Positions 18,377 to 28,685 of a stretch of 64,000 nt of DNA are shown one piece after another. Source of the stretch: Caballeronia arvi (GTDB lineage Bacteria; Pseudomonadota; Gammaproteobacteria; Burkholderiales; Burkholderiaceae). The stretch lies in NCBI RefSeq assembly GCF_001544695.2, contig NZ_FCOM02000005.1, positions 124,001 through 188,000 on the forward strand. The letters run 5' to 3'. The notes under the pieces were generated by a model. That model did no database searches and was not told the DNA's origin. It saw only the letters and a list, made by a program, of their open reading frames with translations. Both the position numbers and the translations under genes were made by a program. Numbering within the stretch: position 1 is the stretch's first letter; each line of letters begins with the position of its first letter.

Positions 18377-19147
18377 ATGAGCAACCTTAATTCTCAAACC
18401 GTTCTGAGCGTCCACCACTGGACCGACACGCTTTTCAGTTTCACCTGCACCCGCGACTCCGCGTTCCGCTTCGAGAACGGCCAGTTCACGATGGTGGGCC
18501 TGGAAGTCGATGGCAAGCCGCTCCTGCGCGCGTACAGCCTCGCGAGCGCGAACTACGAAGAGCATCTCGAATTTCTGAGCATCAAGGTTCCCGACGGCCC
18601 GCTGACCTCGCGCCTGCAACACCTGAAGGTGGGTGATTCCGTGCTGATCGGCAAGAAGCCGACGGGCACGCTCGTCGCCGACAACCTGCTGCCCGGCAAG
18701 ACGCTGTGGCTCCTCTCGACCGGCACGGGCCTGGCTCCCTTCATGTCGATCATCAAGGACCCGGACGTTTACGACCGCTACGAAAAGATCGTGCTCACGC
18801 ACACCTGCCGCTTCGTCGACGAACTCGCGTACAAGGACTTCATCACCGAGCACTTGCCGGCGCATGAGCACATTGGTGAAATCGTCTCCGAGAAGCTCGT
18901 GTATTACCCGACCGTCACGCGCGAGGAATTCGCGAACCGCGGCCGCATCACGGATCTCATCGAGACGAAGAAGCTGTTCGCGGATCTCGCCGTCGAGCCG
19001 TTCTCGGTCGAGAACGATCGCGTGATGCTTTGCGGCAGCCCGCACATGCTGCGCGACACGCGCGAACTGCTCGACTCGATGGGCTTCAAGGAAGGCAGCA
19101 ACAACCATCCTGGCCATTACGTCGTGGAGAAAGCGTTCGTCGGCTGA
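18377..19147 (+). CDS. fpr: Ferredoxin-NADP reductase
   Basis: Transfers electrons between NADPH and ferredoxin or flavodoxin through FAD. The 256-residue protein shows the FAD-binding motif RAYSLAS, the NADP-binding segment LLSTGTGLAPFMSII and the C-terminal HPGHYVVEKAFVG tail typical of bacterial subclass enzymes. The length is right for the family. ATG start with AAGAAG upstream; strong terminator downstream, so it is monocistronic. Confidence 0.96.
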   Translation: MSNLNSQTVLSVHHWTDTLFSFTCTRDSAFRFENGQFTMVGLEVDGKPLLRAYSLASANYEEHLEFLSIKVPDGPLTSRLQHLKVGDSVLIGKKPTGTLVADNLLPGKTLWLLSTGTGLAPFMSIIKDPDVYDRYEKIVLTHTCRFVDELAYKDFITEHLPAHEHIGEIVSEKLVYYPTVTREEFANRGRITDLIETKKLFADLAVEPFSVENDRVMLCGSPHMLRDTRELLDSMGFKEGSNNHPGHYVVEKAFVG

Positions 19148-19168
19148 TCGGTTCGACGCCGCGTTCGC

Positions 19169-19200
19169 AAAAACCGGAGCTTCGTGCTCCGGTTTTTTTT
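19169..19200 (+). terminator. Terminator of fpr
   Basis: Inverted repeat AAAACCGGAGC / GCTCCGGTTTT (about 19170-19180 and 19186-19196) with a 5-nt loop and a T run to 19200. Confidence 0.85.
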
Positions 19201-19490
19201 CGCCTTGCGCAACTCAGGTGAGCAGTCCGCTGTTACAAATCAGGCGCCGTCGGTAGGTGTTTTTCCTACGCAATGTGTGCATCGAACTTGGCAAACGACA
19301 TGAAGTTCGTCCGTTTCGCCCTTGCCGGACATGGATTCAACATATTTTTGAGATATGATTCATCCACGCTGAGACGGCGTAAACGCGACCGCGTGATCCG
19401 TCTTCGATGTTACAGAGTGTAAATTCAGTTACGCCGCTCGTGAGACGCCCGAGGACGTAGCTCCAGTTGCGCTCAAAGCGAGGAGTGTGA
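19201..19490 (+). promoter_or_regulatory. Upstream region of the two-component genes
   Basis: About 290 bp between the fpr terminator and the kinase start, AT-richer than the genes. It presumably carries the promoter. The ribosome-binding site GGAG lies just before the ATG at 19491. I found no clear operator. Confidence 0.35.
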
Positions 19491-20366
19491 ATGAATCCGT
19501 CGGCCACCATCGCGCTCGATGAGAGCACGCATCACAGCCTGAACCGCCGCGCGTCGCTGCGCGGGGTTCCATCACCGTCGCCGGACCATGCCGGCGCGTC
19601 GTTCGTCTCACCCTATTCCGCATTGATCGACGCCAAGCTCAAAGGCGATCGTCAGATTCAGCGACTTGCCGCGCGCGTACAGGAACTCGCCGCGCTGCTC
19701 GCCGCGACGGAAGAGCGCGCGCGCCAGTCGCTCGCGCAGGATCTCCACGACAACACCGGCACTGCGCTTACCGTTGCCAATCTCGCGCTCGCGCGCGCCG
19801 AACACTGGCTGCCGGCCGATGCCCCCGCCGCCATAGGCGATGCGCTGCATCAGGCGCGCGCGGCGCTCGCGGATGTCTGCGAGACGAGTCATCGCATCGT
19901 CGAAGGGCTGCAAACGCCGGCATTCGATGCGAACTTCGCCGCGACGCTCGCCGACTGGATCGCGAGTTTCGGCGCCCGCACGGCGATTGCCGTCGATTTT
20001 TCCTGCCCGCACGACGCGCGCCTCGATCGCCTGTCGCACGATATGTCGCTTGCGCTTTTTCGCGTGATGCAGGAAGCGCTCGGCAACGTCGCGCGCCACG
20101 CGCAGGCCGCGCGCGCGAGCGTGGCCGTGTCGGTCGACGCTCAAGCCGTGACGCTCATCGTCGAGGACGACGGCGTCGGCATCAGCGCGGCGGCGCGTCG
20201 CAAAAGCGGGCGCTTCGGCCTGGCCGGGATGCGCGCGCGCTGCGAGGCGCTCGGCGGCAACTTGCGCGTCGCCGGGGCGAAACCCGCTGGAACCGCCGTG
20301 CGCGCGCGTCTGCCGTGGACGGCGGCGCGTCCCGGCCTGTTCGCGTTCAGCGTCGTCAACGCCTGA
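19491..20366 (+). CDS. Cytoplasmic sensor histidine kinase (HisKA_3/NarX type)
   Basis: A 291-residue kinase without membrane helices or recognisable input domain beyond a coiled coil (about residues 55-90). The dimerisation/phosphoacceptor motif is RQSLAQDLHDNTGTALTVANLAL with the acceptor His, followed by the N box LFRVMQEALGNVARHAQA and G boxes VEDDGVGIS and GRFGLAGMRARCEALGG. It pairs with the NarL-type regulator encoded 11 bp downstream. The signal is unknown; the lack of a transmembrane sensor suggests an intracellular cue or a partner protein. Confidence 0.88.
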   Translation: MNPSATIALDESTHHSLNRRASLRGVPSPSPDHAGASFVSPYSALIDAKLKGDRQIQRLAARVQELAALLAATEERARQSLAQDLHDNTGTALTVANLALARAEHWLPADAPAAIGDALHQARAALADVCETSHRIVEGLQTPAFDANFAATLADWIASFGARTAIAVDFSCPHDARLDRLSHDMSLALFRVMQEALGNVARHAQAARASVAVSVDAQAVTLIVEDDGVGISAAARRKSGRFGLAGMRARCEALGGNLRVAGAKPAGTAVRARLPWTAARPGLFAFSVVNA

Positions 20367-20377
20367 GACCGCCCGCG

Positions 20378-21031
20378 ATGCTCAAGGTCCTGCTCGCCGA
20401 CGATCACGCCATCGTGCGCCGCGGTGTCGCGCAATTGCTGCTGGAACGCGGCGTCGCGTCGGCAGTGTCGGAAGCGGAAAACGGCGTGCAGGCCATCGCG
20501 CTGGCCGCGCGCCATTCGCACGACGTCGCGATGCTCGATATCTCGCTGCCGGACGTCAACGGCATCGATCTGCTGAAGCGCATCAAGCGCGAGACGCCGC
20601 GCCTGCCTGTTTTGATGTTCTCGATGTATCGCGAGGATCAATACGCCGTGCGTGCGCTGAAGGCAGGCGCGTCCGGATATCTGTCGAAGACGGCGGACCC
20701 GGCGCTGATGATCGGCGCGATTCAGCAAGTCGCGGCGGGTCGCAAATACGTGAGCCCGGAAATGGCCGAAGCGCTCGCGACCTACGTGTCGCTTGACAGC
20801 GACCGCATGCCGCACGAGAAGCTTTCGGACCGCGAATATCAGACCCTTTGCATGCTCGCTTCGGGAAAGCGGCTGACGGATATCGCGCTGGCTTTATCTC
20901 TTTCGGTTAAAACGGTGAGCGTTTATCGCGCGCGGTTGCTGGAGAAGATGAAGCTCGCCAACAACGCCGAGCTTACTTTCTACGTGATGAGCAACCGTCT
21001 CGTCGATATGAACCCCGCCATCGCCGGCTAA
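20378..21031 (+). CDS. NarL/FixJ-family response regulator
   Basis: A 217-residue regulator. The receiver domain has the acidic pair ADDHAIVRRG, the phosphoacceptor Asp in AMLDISLPDVNG and the conserved Lys in SGYLSKTAD. The LuxR-type HTH runs LSDREYQTLCMLASGKRLTDIALALSLSVKTVSVYRARLLEKM. I chose the ATG at 20378 (MLKVLLADDH), 11 bp after the kinase stop codon. The expected regulon is unknown; the following permease gene is a possible target because it is next in the same direction. Confidence 0.92.
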   Translation: MLKVLLADDHAIVRRGVAQLLLERGVASAVSEAENGVQAIALAARHSHDVAMLDISLPDVNGIDLLKRIKRETPRLPVLMFSMYREDQYAVRALKAGASGYLSKTADPALMIGAIQQVAAGRKYVSPEMAEALATYVSLDSDRMPHEKLSDREYQTLCMLASGKRLTDIALALSLSVKTVSVYRARLLEKMKLANNAELTFYVMSNRLVDMNPAIAG

Positions 21032-21055
21032 ATTTTATCTTATGCAAGATAAAAT
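21032..21055. repeat. AT-rich perfect hairpin after the response regulator
   Basis: ATTTTATCTT (21032-21041), loop ATGC, AAGATAAAAT (21046-21055): a perfect 10-bp palindromic stem starting immediately after the stop codon. It may end the two-component transcript or be a protein-binding site for the permease promoter. The base composition contrasts sharply with the flanks. Confidence 0.55.
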
Positions 21056-21189
21056 CGGGTGGTTTGTCAAAAAACATCGCAAATCTGCGTTGCAAGTTCT
21101 GATCTTAGGCACTCTCTGAGTCTCCGATAAAATATCGGGTTTTCCCGCATCAAGGGGCGCCCGCGCGCGCCAGAAGGAGACTCATCGCA

Positions 21190-22632
21190 ATGTCGTTGTT
21201 CCGCAAGAAAAACATCGAGCAGATGCTGGCCGGCGCGCACAGCACGTCGCTCAAAAAGACGCTCGGCGCCCTCGATCTCACGTTCCTCGGCATCGGCGCC
21301 ATCATCGGCACGGGCATTTTCGTGCTGACTGGAACCGGCGCCGTGCAGGCCGGCCCGGCGCTCATGATTTCGTTCATCGTCGCGGCGATCGCGTGCTGCT
21401 TCGCCGCGCTCGCCTACGCCGAGTTTTCATCGACGATTCCCGTCGCCGGCTCTATCTACACCTATTCGTATGCGACGCTCGGCGAGCTCGCCGCGTGGAT
21501 CATCGGCTGGGATTTGATGCTCGAATACGGGCTTGCGACCTCCGCCGTGTCGGTCGGCTGGTCGGGCTATCTGCAATCGCTGCTGGCCGGCTTCGGCATT
21601 TCGCTGCCGACCGCGCTCACCGCCGCGCCCGGCGCGCTGCCCGGCCACGTCACGTTTTTCAACCTGCCGGCCTTCCTCGTGATGATGGCGGTCACGTCGC
21701 TGCTCTCGGTCGGCGTGAAGGAATCGACGCGCGTGAACAATGTCATGGTTGCGATCAAGGTGACCGTCGTGGTGCTCGTGATCGCGGTGGGCGTATTCCA
21801 CGTCCAGCCGGCCAATTGGCACCCGTTCATGCCGAATGGCTGGTCAGGCGTGTTCGGCGCGGCGGCGGTGATGTTCTTCGCGTTCATCGGCTTCGATTCG
21901 GTTTCGTCGGCGGCCGAAGAAGTGAAGAATCCGAAGCGCGATCTGCCCATCGGCATCATCTCGTCGCTCGCGGTGTGCGCGGTGCTGTACGTGGCAGTGG
22001 CGGCGGTCGTGACGGGCATCGTGCCGTCGGCGCAGTTCGCGAACAATCCGCATCCGGTGTCGTTCGCGCTGCAAGTTGCGGGACAGAACTGGGTCGCGGG
22101 CTTCATCGATCTCGGCGCGGTGCTCGGTATGCTCACCGTGATCCTCGTGATGAGCTACGGCCAGACGCGCATCATCTACGCGATGTCGCGTGACGGCCTC
22201 TTGCCCGCGCGGCTTTCGAAGGTGCATCCGCGCTTCTCGACGCCGTTCCTCACGACATGGCTCGTCGGCATTTTCTTCGGACTGATCGGCGCGCTCGTGC
22301 CGCTCAACGTGCTCGCCGAGCTGATCAACATCGGCACGCTCGCCGCGTTCTCGATGGTCTCCATCGCCGTGCTGATCCTGCGCCGCACGCATCCCGACCT
22401 GCCGCGCGCGTTCCGCTGCCCCGGCGTGCCCGTCGTGCCGATCCTGGCGGTGGCGTCGTGCCTGTTCCTGATGATCAATCTCCAGCCGATGACGTGGATC
22501 GCGTTCGCAGTGTGGCTCGTGATCGGCCTCGCAATCTACTTCATGTATTCGCGCCGCAACTCGGTGCTGGGGCGCGCGCCGCTCGAAGCGCCTCGCGCCG
22601 TCGCGAAGAAGCGTGAAACCGTGACGCACTGA
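21190..22632 (+). CDS. APC-family amino acid permease
   Basis: A 480-residue cytoplasmic-membrane transporter with about 12 predicted helices. It begins MSLFRKKNIEQMLAGAHSTSLKKTLGALDLTFLGIGAIIGTGIFVLTG, the signature of the cationic/broad amino acid transporter (YfnA/CAT-like) group. Further conserved parts are FFAFIGFDSVSSAAEEVKNPKRDLPIGI and SYGQTRIIYAMSRDGLLP. GAAGGAGAC precedes the start. Substrate specificity cannot be fixed from sequence. Preceded by a possible -10 TAAAAT. Confidence 0.9.
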   Translation: MSLFRKKNIEQMLAGAHSTSLKKTLGALDLTFLGIGAIIGTGIFVLTGTGAVQAGPALMISFIVAAIACCFAALAYAEFSSTIPVAGSIYTYSYATLGELAAWIIGWDLMLEYGLATSAVSVGWSGYLQSLLAGFGISLPTALTAAPGALPGHVTFFNLPAFLVMMAVTSLLSVGVKESTRVNNVMVAIKVTVVVLVIAVGVFHVQPANWHPFMPNGWSGVFGAAAVMFFAFIGFDSVSSAAEEVKNPKRDLPIGIISSLAVCAVLYVAVAAVVTGIVPSAQFANNPHPVSFALQVAGQNWVAGFIDLGAVLGMLTVILVMSYGQTRIIYAMSRDGLLPARLSKVHPRFSTPFLTTWLVGIFFGLIGALVPLNVLAELINIGTLAAFSMVSIAVLILRRTHPDLPRAFRCPGVPVVPILAVASCLFLMINLQPMTWIAFAVWLVIGLAIYFMYSRRNSVLGRAPLEAPRAVAKKRETVTH

Positions 22633-22663
22633 GCGCCTTCGTCCTCACGCGATTCATGCGAAA

Positions 22664-22684
22664 GCGCCGCCCGGGAGGCGGCGC
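22664..22684 (+). terminator. Hairpin after the permease gene
   Basis: GCGCCGCC (22664-22671) and GGCGGCGC (22677-22684) with a 5-nt loop, followed by CTTGCTTTCC. The T run is weak, so termination may be partial. Confidence 0.45.
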
Positions 22685-22879
22685 CTTGCTTTCCGGGGCG
22701 CGTCGCGCGACGCGGACGGCGTGAATTTGGGACGGGCGTTCGACGGATAGCGAGGCCTTCCGATTTGTGTTTTACTCGATGTCACAAACACATAACACCC
22801 AACCCAGCTGAACGCTCGCGCGGCAGTAAGGCAGGTGCATCGGCGTGAAGCTGGTTCGTCCTCACCAGGAGACAGTGAA

Positions 22880-23356
<477 letters not shown>

Positions 23357-23410
23357 CACGACACCAAATTCCTTTCGAATCGAAAAGTCGCGCCTAAATG
23401 GGAGACCGCG

Positions 23411-25792
23411 ATGAATGCCCCTGAGCAACAGAAATTGATCGGCGCCGGCGTCAAGCGCAAGGAAGACTATCGCTTCCTGACGGGCGCGGGCCAGTACACC
23501 GACGACGTCGTCCTGCCACAGCAAAGCTACGGCGTATTCCTGCGTTCGCCGCACGCGCACGCGAAGATCAAACGCATCGATACCGAAGCGGCGATGAAGT
23601 CGCCCGGCGTGATCGGCATCTTCACCGGCAAGGATCTCGCGGGCGAGAACGTCGGCGGCCTGCCGTGCGGCTGGCTGATCCACAGCATCGACGGCTCGCC
23701 GATGCACGAGCCGCCGCATCCCGTCATCGCGCACGACAAGGTGCTGCATGTGGGCGATCAGGTGGCGCTGGTCGTCGCCGAATCGGTGAAGGAAGCGAAA
23801 GACGCGGTCGAACTGATCGAGATCGATTACGACGAGCTGCCCGCAACGGTCGATACCGGCACCGCGTCGGACGCCGGCCGGCCGCTCGTGCACGACAGCG
23901 TGCCGAACAATGTCTGCTTCAACTGGGGCCACGGCGACAAGGCTGCGACCGACACCGCGTTCGCGCAGGCCGCACACGTGACGACGCTCGATATCGTCAA
24001 TCAGCGCATGGTGCCGAACGCGATCGAGCCGCGCGCGGTGAATGCGAGCTTTTCGAAGCACGACGACAGCTACACGGTCTACGTGTCGAACCAGAACCCG
24101 CACGTCGAGCGCCTGCTGATGGCGGCGTTCGTGCTGTCGCTGCCGGAATCGAAGCTGCGCGTGATCGCGCCGGACGTGGGCGGCGGCTTCGGCTCGAAGA
24201 TCTTTCTGTATGCCGAAGATGTCGCGCTGACATGGGCGTCGAAGAAAGTCGGGCGGCCGATCAAGTGGACGGCCGAGCGCTCCGAGGCGTTTCTCTCCGA
24301 CGCGCACGGCCGCGATCACGTCACGAAAGCGGAACTCGCGCTCGACAAGGACGGCAAGTTCATCGGCATGCGCGTGCACACGACGGCCAACATGGGCGCG
24401 TATCTGTCGACGTTCGCATCGTCGATTCCGACCGTGCTCTACGCGACGCTGCTCGCGGGCCAGTACGCGACGCCCGCGATCTACGCCGAGGTAAAAGCCG
24501 TGTTCACGAACACGGTGCCCGTCGATGCCTATCGCGGCGCGGGACGGCCGGAAGCGACGTACGTGGTCGAACGTCTCGTGGAAACGGCGGCGCGCGAGAT
24601 GAACATCGATCCGGTCGAGCTGAGGCGGCGCAACTTCATCCGCCAGTTTCCGTATGCCACGCCGGTCGGTCTCACCTACGACACCGGCGATTACGACACG
24701 ATCCTGAATCGCGCTCTGGAGCTGGCTGACGTCGCGGGTTTCAAGCAGCGACGCGAAGAATCGAAGCAAAAAGGCAAGCTGCGCGGAATCGGCTATTCGT
24801 GCTACATCGAGGCGTGCGGGCTTGCGCCGTCGAATGTGGCGGGCGCGCTGGGCGCGCGTGCGGGCCTTTTCGAAGCGGGCGAAGTGCGCGTGCATCCGAC
24901 CGGCTCCGTCACCGTGTTCACCGGCTCGCACAGCCACGGGCAAGGCCACGAGACGACGTTCGCGCAGGTGGTCGCGGACCGGCTGGGCGTTTCGATCGAT
25001 AACGTCGAAATCATTCACGGCGATACCGGACGCATTCCGTTCGGCATGGGCACGTATGGATCGCGGTCGATATCGGTCGGCGGTTCCGCGATCATGAAGG
25101 CGCTCGACAAGGTCGAAGCGAAGGCGAAGAAAATCGCCGCGCATTTGCTCGAAGCGTCGGCGGAAGATATCGAGTTCACCAACGGCGTGTTTCGCGTGAA
25201 GGGCACGGACCGCACGAAGACTTTCGTCGATGTCTCGCTCGCCGCCTACGTGCCGCACAACTTCCCGCTGGATCAGATGGAGCCGGGCCTCAACGAAAAC
25301 GCGTTCTACGATCCGGCCAACTTCACGTATCCATCGGGCGCGTATGTGTGCGAAGTCGAAGTCGATCAGGACACGGGCGAAACGCGCATCCAGAAGTTCA
25401 CGGCGGTCGATGACTTCGGCAACGTGATCAATCCGATGATCGTCGAAGGGCAAGTGCACGGCGGCCTCGGGCAGGGCATCGGCCAGGCGATGCTCGAACG
25501 CTGCGTCTACGACGACAGCACCGGCCAGTTGCTCTCCGGCTCGTTCATGGATTACGCGATGCCGCATGCGATCGATCTGCCGAGCTTCACCGTGGAGACC
25601 GCGAAGGGCACGCCGTGTACGCACAATCCGCTCGGCGTGAAGGGCTGCGGCGAAGCGGGCGCGATCGGTTCGCCGCCCGCGGTCATCAACGCAATTCTCG
25701 ACGCGCTGAGTCCTCTCGGCGTGAAGGACTTGCAGATGCCCGCGACGCCGCATCGCGTGTGGACCGCGATGCATAACGCCCAGCACGCCTGA
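23411..25792 (+). CDS. coxL: Molybdopterin-binding large subunit, form II CO-dehydrogenase type
   Basis: The catalytic Mo subunit, 793 residues, normal for the family. The active-site loop reads [15 protein letters not shown] (about residues 370-384), the form II signature AYRGAGR; true form I CO dehydrogenases have AYxCSFR. The catalytic Glu motif is [19 protein letters not shown] near the C-terminus, and GGGFGSK binds the cofactor. The natural substrate is therefore open: CO, an aldehyde or a heteroaromatic compound. It lies 54 bp after coxS with GGGAGACC before the ATG. Confidence 0.92.
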   Translation: MNAPEQQKLIGAGVKRKEDYRFLTGAGQYTDDVVLPQQSYGVFLRSPHAHAKIKRIDTEAAMKSPGVIGIFTGKDLAGENVGGLPCGWLIHSIDGSPMHEPPHPVIAHDKVLHVGDQVALVVAESVKEAKDAVELIEIDYDELPATVDTGTASDAGRPLVHDSVPNNVCFNWGHGDKAATDTAFAQAAHVTTLDIVNQRMVPNAIEPRAVNASFSKHDDSYTVYVSNQNPHVERLLMAAFVLSLPESKLRVIAPDVGGGFGSKIFLYAEDVALTWASKKVGRPIKWTAERSEAFLSDAHGRDHVTKAELALDKDGKFIGMRVHTTANMGAYLSTFASSIPTVLYATLLAGQYATPAIYAEVKAVFTNTVPVDAYRGAGRPEATYVVERLVETAAREMNIDPVELRRRNFIRQFPYATPVGLTYDTGDYDTILNRALELADVAGFKQRREESKQKGKLRGIGYSCYIEACGLAPSNVAGALGARAGLFEAGEVRVHPTGSVTVFTGSHSHGQGHETTFAQVVADRLGVSIDNVEIIHGDTGRIPFGMGTYGSRSISVGGSAIMKALDKVEAKAKKIAAHLLEASAEDIEFTNGVFRVKGTDRTKTFVDVSLAAYVPHNFPLDQMEPGLNENAFYDPANFTYPSGAYVCEVEVDQDTGETRIQKFTAVDDFGNVINPMIVEGQVHGGLGQGIGQAMLERCVYDDSTGQLLSGSFMDYAMPHAIDLPSFTVETAKGTPCTHNPLGVKGCGEAGAIGSPPAVINAILDALSPLGVKDLQMPATPHRVWTAMHNAQHA

Positions 25793-25804
25793 GGAGACAA
25801 CGCC

Positions 25805-26611
25805 ATGTATTCATTCGATTTTCAGAAGGCCGACGAAGCGAAAGCGGCCGTCGCGGCGTTGAGCGCGAACGGCGACGCCAAATTCCTCGCCGGCGGCCAG
25901 AGCCTCTTGCCGACGATGCGTCTGCGCCTTGCGCAACCATCGGCGCTGATCGACGTGACGCGCATCGCCTCGATGAAAGGCATCGCGCTCGATGGGGGCA
26001 AGCTCACGATCGGCGGCGCGATGTGTCACGCGGAAGTCGCAGCGAACGCCGACGTGAAGAAAGCGCTGCCGGGCCTCGCGGACCTCGCGAGCCGCATCGG
26101 CGACCGGCAGGTGCGCGAGCGCGGCACGATCGGCGGTTCGCTCGCCAACGACGATCCCGCGGCGTGCTATCCCTCCGCCGTGCTCGCGCTGAACGCGACG
26201 GTCGTGACGGACCGAAGGCGCATCGCCGCGGACGATTTTTTCATCGACATGTATCAGACCGCGCTCGAGCCCGATGAGCTGATCACCGCCGTCGAGTTTC
26301 CGCTCGCCGAGCGCGCGGGCTACGAGAAGTTTCGCAATCCCGCGTCGCACTTCGCGCTGGTTGGCGTATTCGTCGCGAAGTTCAAGGACGGCGTGCGCGT
26401 CGCGGTGACGGGCGCGGCGTCGTCGGTGTTCCGTCCGGCGGAGCTGGAGGCGGCGTTGTCGAAGGACTTTTCGGTCGCATCGGCGCGCAGCGTGACGATC
26501 AAACCCGACGAGCTCAACGAGGACATGCACGCGAGCGCCGTGTATCGCGCGCATCTGATTCCGGTGCTCGCGGGCCGCGCGATCGAGCGCGCGATGTCGT
26601 TTCCGGCGTGA
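25805..26611 (+). CDS. coxM: FAD-binding medium subunit of the Mo hydroxylase
   Basis: A 268-residue subunit that carries FAD and passes electrons to the acceptor. Motifs AGGQSLLPTMRLRLAQPSALIDV and GTIGGSLANDDPAACYPSA are the two FAD-contact loops of the family, and VRERGTIGG lies between. GAGGAGAC precedes the start, 12 bp after coxL. Its stop overlaps the next start by four bases. Confidence 0.93.
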   Translation: MYSFDFQKADEAKAAVAALSANGDAKFLAGGQSLLPTMRLRLAQPSALIDVTRIASMKGIALDGGKLTIGGAMCHAEVAANADVKKALPGLADLASRIGDRQVRERGTIGGSLANDDPAACYPSAVLALNATVVTDRRRIAADDFFIDMYQTALEPDELITAVEFPLAERAGYEKFRNPASHFALVGVFVAKFKDGVRVAVTGAASSVFRPAELEAALSKDFSVASARSVTIKPDELNEDMHASAVYRAHLIPVLAGRAIERAMSFPA

Positions 26612-27504
26612 TGCAGGGCGAGCCCGCTTCCATCGACGAGACGCTCGCGCGCTTGCGCGAGCATCAGTACTTCGCGAACCGCGAGCTCGCGACGGCGCTC
26701 TTTCTCGCGCTGAAGATGCAGCGGCCGCTCTTTCTCGAAGGCGAGCCGGGCGTCGGCAAGACCGAGCTCGCGAAGGCGGCGGCGGGCTTGTGCGGCACGA
26801 CGCTCTTGCGCCTGCAATGCTACGAAGGGCTCGATACCGCGAGCGCGCTGTACGAGTGGGATTACCCGCGCCAGATCATGGCGCTGCGGCTTGCGGAAGC
26901 ATCGGGCGAAACGCCGTCGAACGATTCGCTGTATCGCGGCGAGTTTCTCCTGAAGCGTCCGCTGCTTCAGGCGCTGCTGCCCGATCCCGCGAATCCCGAT
27001 GCGCGCCGCGTCCTGCTGATCGACGAAATCGACCGCGCCGACGAGCCGTTCGAAGCGTTCCTGCTCGAACTGCTGTCCGACTTTCAGGTGTCGATTCCTG
27101 AGTACGGCACGGTGCGCGCGAAAACGCCGCCGCTCGTCGTGATGACGTCGAACCGCACGCGCGAAGTCCACGATGCGTTGAAGCGGCGGTGTCTCTATCA
27201 GTGGATCGGCTATCCGGAACGCGATGTCGAGCTGGCGATCGTCGCGGCGCGCGCGCCGGAAGCGGGCAGCGCGTTGCAGGCGAGGGCGGTCGCGTTCGTG
27301 CATCAACTGCGCACGCTGGATCTGTTCAAGGCGCCGGGCGTCGCGGAGACGATCGACTGGTGCCGCGCGCTCGCGGCGTTGTCGGTGTCGGAGCTCGATC
27401 CGCAATCGGTGCAGAACACGCTCGGCGTGCTTCTGAAGTATCAGGACGATCTCGCGCGCATGGACGCCGACACGCTCGCGCGATGCCTGTCAGCCACTTC
27501 ATGA
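26608..27504 (+). CDS. MoxR-family AAA+ ATPase (CoxD-like)
   Basis: A 298-residue AAA+ ATPase with Walker A LEGEPGVGKTELAKAAA, Walker B VLLIDEIDRADEPFEAFLLELL, sensor 1 VVMTSNRTREVHDALKRRC and arginine-finger region LKRRCLYQWIGYPERDVE. MoxR proteins act with VWA-domain partners to insert metal or sulfur into cofactors; CoxD has this role in CO dehydrogenase maturation. The start overlaps the coxM stop codon (ATGA), indicating translational coupling. Confidence 0.9.
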   Translation: MMQGEPASIDETLARLREHQYFANRELATALFLALKMQRPLFLEGEPGVGKTELAKAAAGLCGTTLLRLQCYEGLDTASALYEWDYPRQIMALRLAEASGETPSNDSLYRGEFLLKRPLLQALLPDPANPDARRVLLIDEIDRADEPFEAFLLELLSDFQVSIPEYGTVRAKTPPLVVMTSNRTREVHDALKRRCLYQWIGYPERDVELAIVAARAPEAGSALQARAVAFVHQLRTLDLFKAPGVAETIDWCRALAALSVSELDPQSVQNTLGVLLKYQDDLARMDADTLARCLSATS

Positions 27505-28685
27505 CGATGGAACCGTTCGCCCGCAACGTCGTGCATTTCGTGAGGCTGCTGCGCGGCGCGGGGCTCGGCATGTCGCCGGCGCATGCGGTCGATGCGCTCG
27601 ACGCGCTGCGTCACGTCGATCTGAATCGCCGCGACGATGTCCGCGCGACGCTCGCCTGTCTGCTCGTGCACGCCAGCGACGAGCGCGATATCTTCGACGC
27701 GGCCTTCGATCTTTTCTGGCGCGATCCCGACTGGGAAGGCAAGCTGCGCGCGCTGCTCCTGCCGAAGGTGACGAGCGGCATGCCGCCGCCAAAGCGCAAC
27801 AACCGTCTAGCCGATGCGCTCGCCGCGCGTGCGGCGCAAGCGCAGACGTCGGCGCCCGAATCGAAGCCCGAAGAGGCCCACGCGCGCATCACGTTCAGCG
27901 CGCAGGAACGCTTGAGCCATCGCGACTTCGACACGCTTAGCGCCGACGAATGGCGCACGTTGCGGCATCAGATTCGCGCCCATCGGCTGCCGCTCGCCAC
28001 CGAGCCGACGCGCAGGCTGAAGGCCGCATCGCGCGGCACGCACGCCGATCTCAAGGCGAGCGCCCGCCACGCGGTGCGCTCGGGCGGCGACTGGACCGTG
28101 TGGAAATATCGCGCGGCGGTCGAGCGCAGGCCGCCGCTCGTTCTGCTGCTCGACATTTCCGGATCGATGAGCGCGTACTCGCGCGCCGTTCTGTATTTCT
28201 GCCACGCGCTGTTGCAGTCGCGCGAACGCCTGCAGGTTTTCCTGTTCGGCACGCGCCTGACCAACGCGACGCGCGCGTTGCGCGAACGCGATCCCGATGT
28301 CGCGATCGCCACGCTCGGGCAAAACGTCGCCGACTGGTCGGGCGGCACGCGCATCGGTGCGGCGCTAGCGGAGTTCAATCGACGCTGGGCGCGCCGCGTG
28401 CTCGCTGGCCGGGCGACGGTGCTGCTCGTCACCGATGGTCTGGATCACGAAGCCATCGACGTGCTCGATGCCGAGATGCAACGGCTCAGGCGCTTCGCGC
28501 ATCGGCTCGTGTGGCTCAATCCGCTGCTGCGCTTCGCCGATTTCACGCCGCGCGCGCGAGGCGTGCGTGCGATCCTGCCGCACGTCGATGCGATGCTCGC
28601 GGCGCATAACCTCGACAGCCTTTGCGCCGTCGGACCGGAACTGGCCGCGCTGTCACGGCACACTGGAGACACGAGATGGAACTGA
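27501..28685 (+). CDS. VWA-domain protein (CoxE-like)
   Basis: A 394-residue protein with a C-terminal von Willebrand A domain. The MIDAS motif DISGSMSAYSR and the downstream VLLVTDGLDHE are visible. The N-terminal half is the CoxE-type helical region (FVRLLRGAGLGMSPAHAVDALDAL). The start at 27501 overlaps the MoxR stop codon by four bases; an in-frame ATG at 27483 is possible. It forms a MoxR-VWA chaperone pair for maturation of the neighbouring hydroxylase. Confidence 0.88.
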   Translation: MTMEPFARNVVHFVRLLRGAGLGMSPAHAVDALDALRHVDLNRRDDVRATLACLLVHASDERDIFDAAFDLFWRDPDWEGKLRALLLPKVTSGMPPPKRNNRLADALAARAAQAQTSAPESKPEEAHARITFSAQERLSHRDFDTLSADEWRTLRHQIRAHRLPLATEPTRRLKAASRGTHADLKASARHAVRSGGDWTVWKYRAAVERRPPLVLLLDISGSMSAYSRAVLYFCHALLQSRERLQVFLFGTRLTNATRALRERDPDVAIATLGQNVADWSGGTRIGAALAEFNRRWARRVLAGRATVLLVTDGLDHEAIDVLDAEMQRLRRFAHRLVWLNPLLRFADFTPRARGVRAILPHVDAMLAAHNLDSLCAVGPELAALSRHTGDTRWN

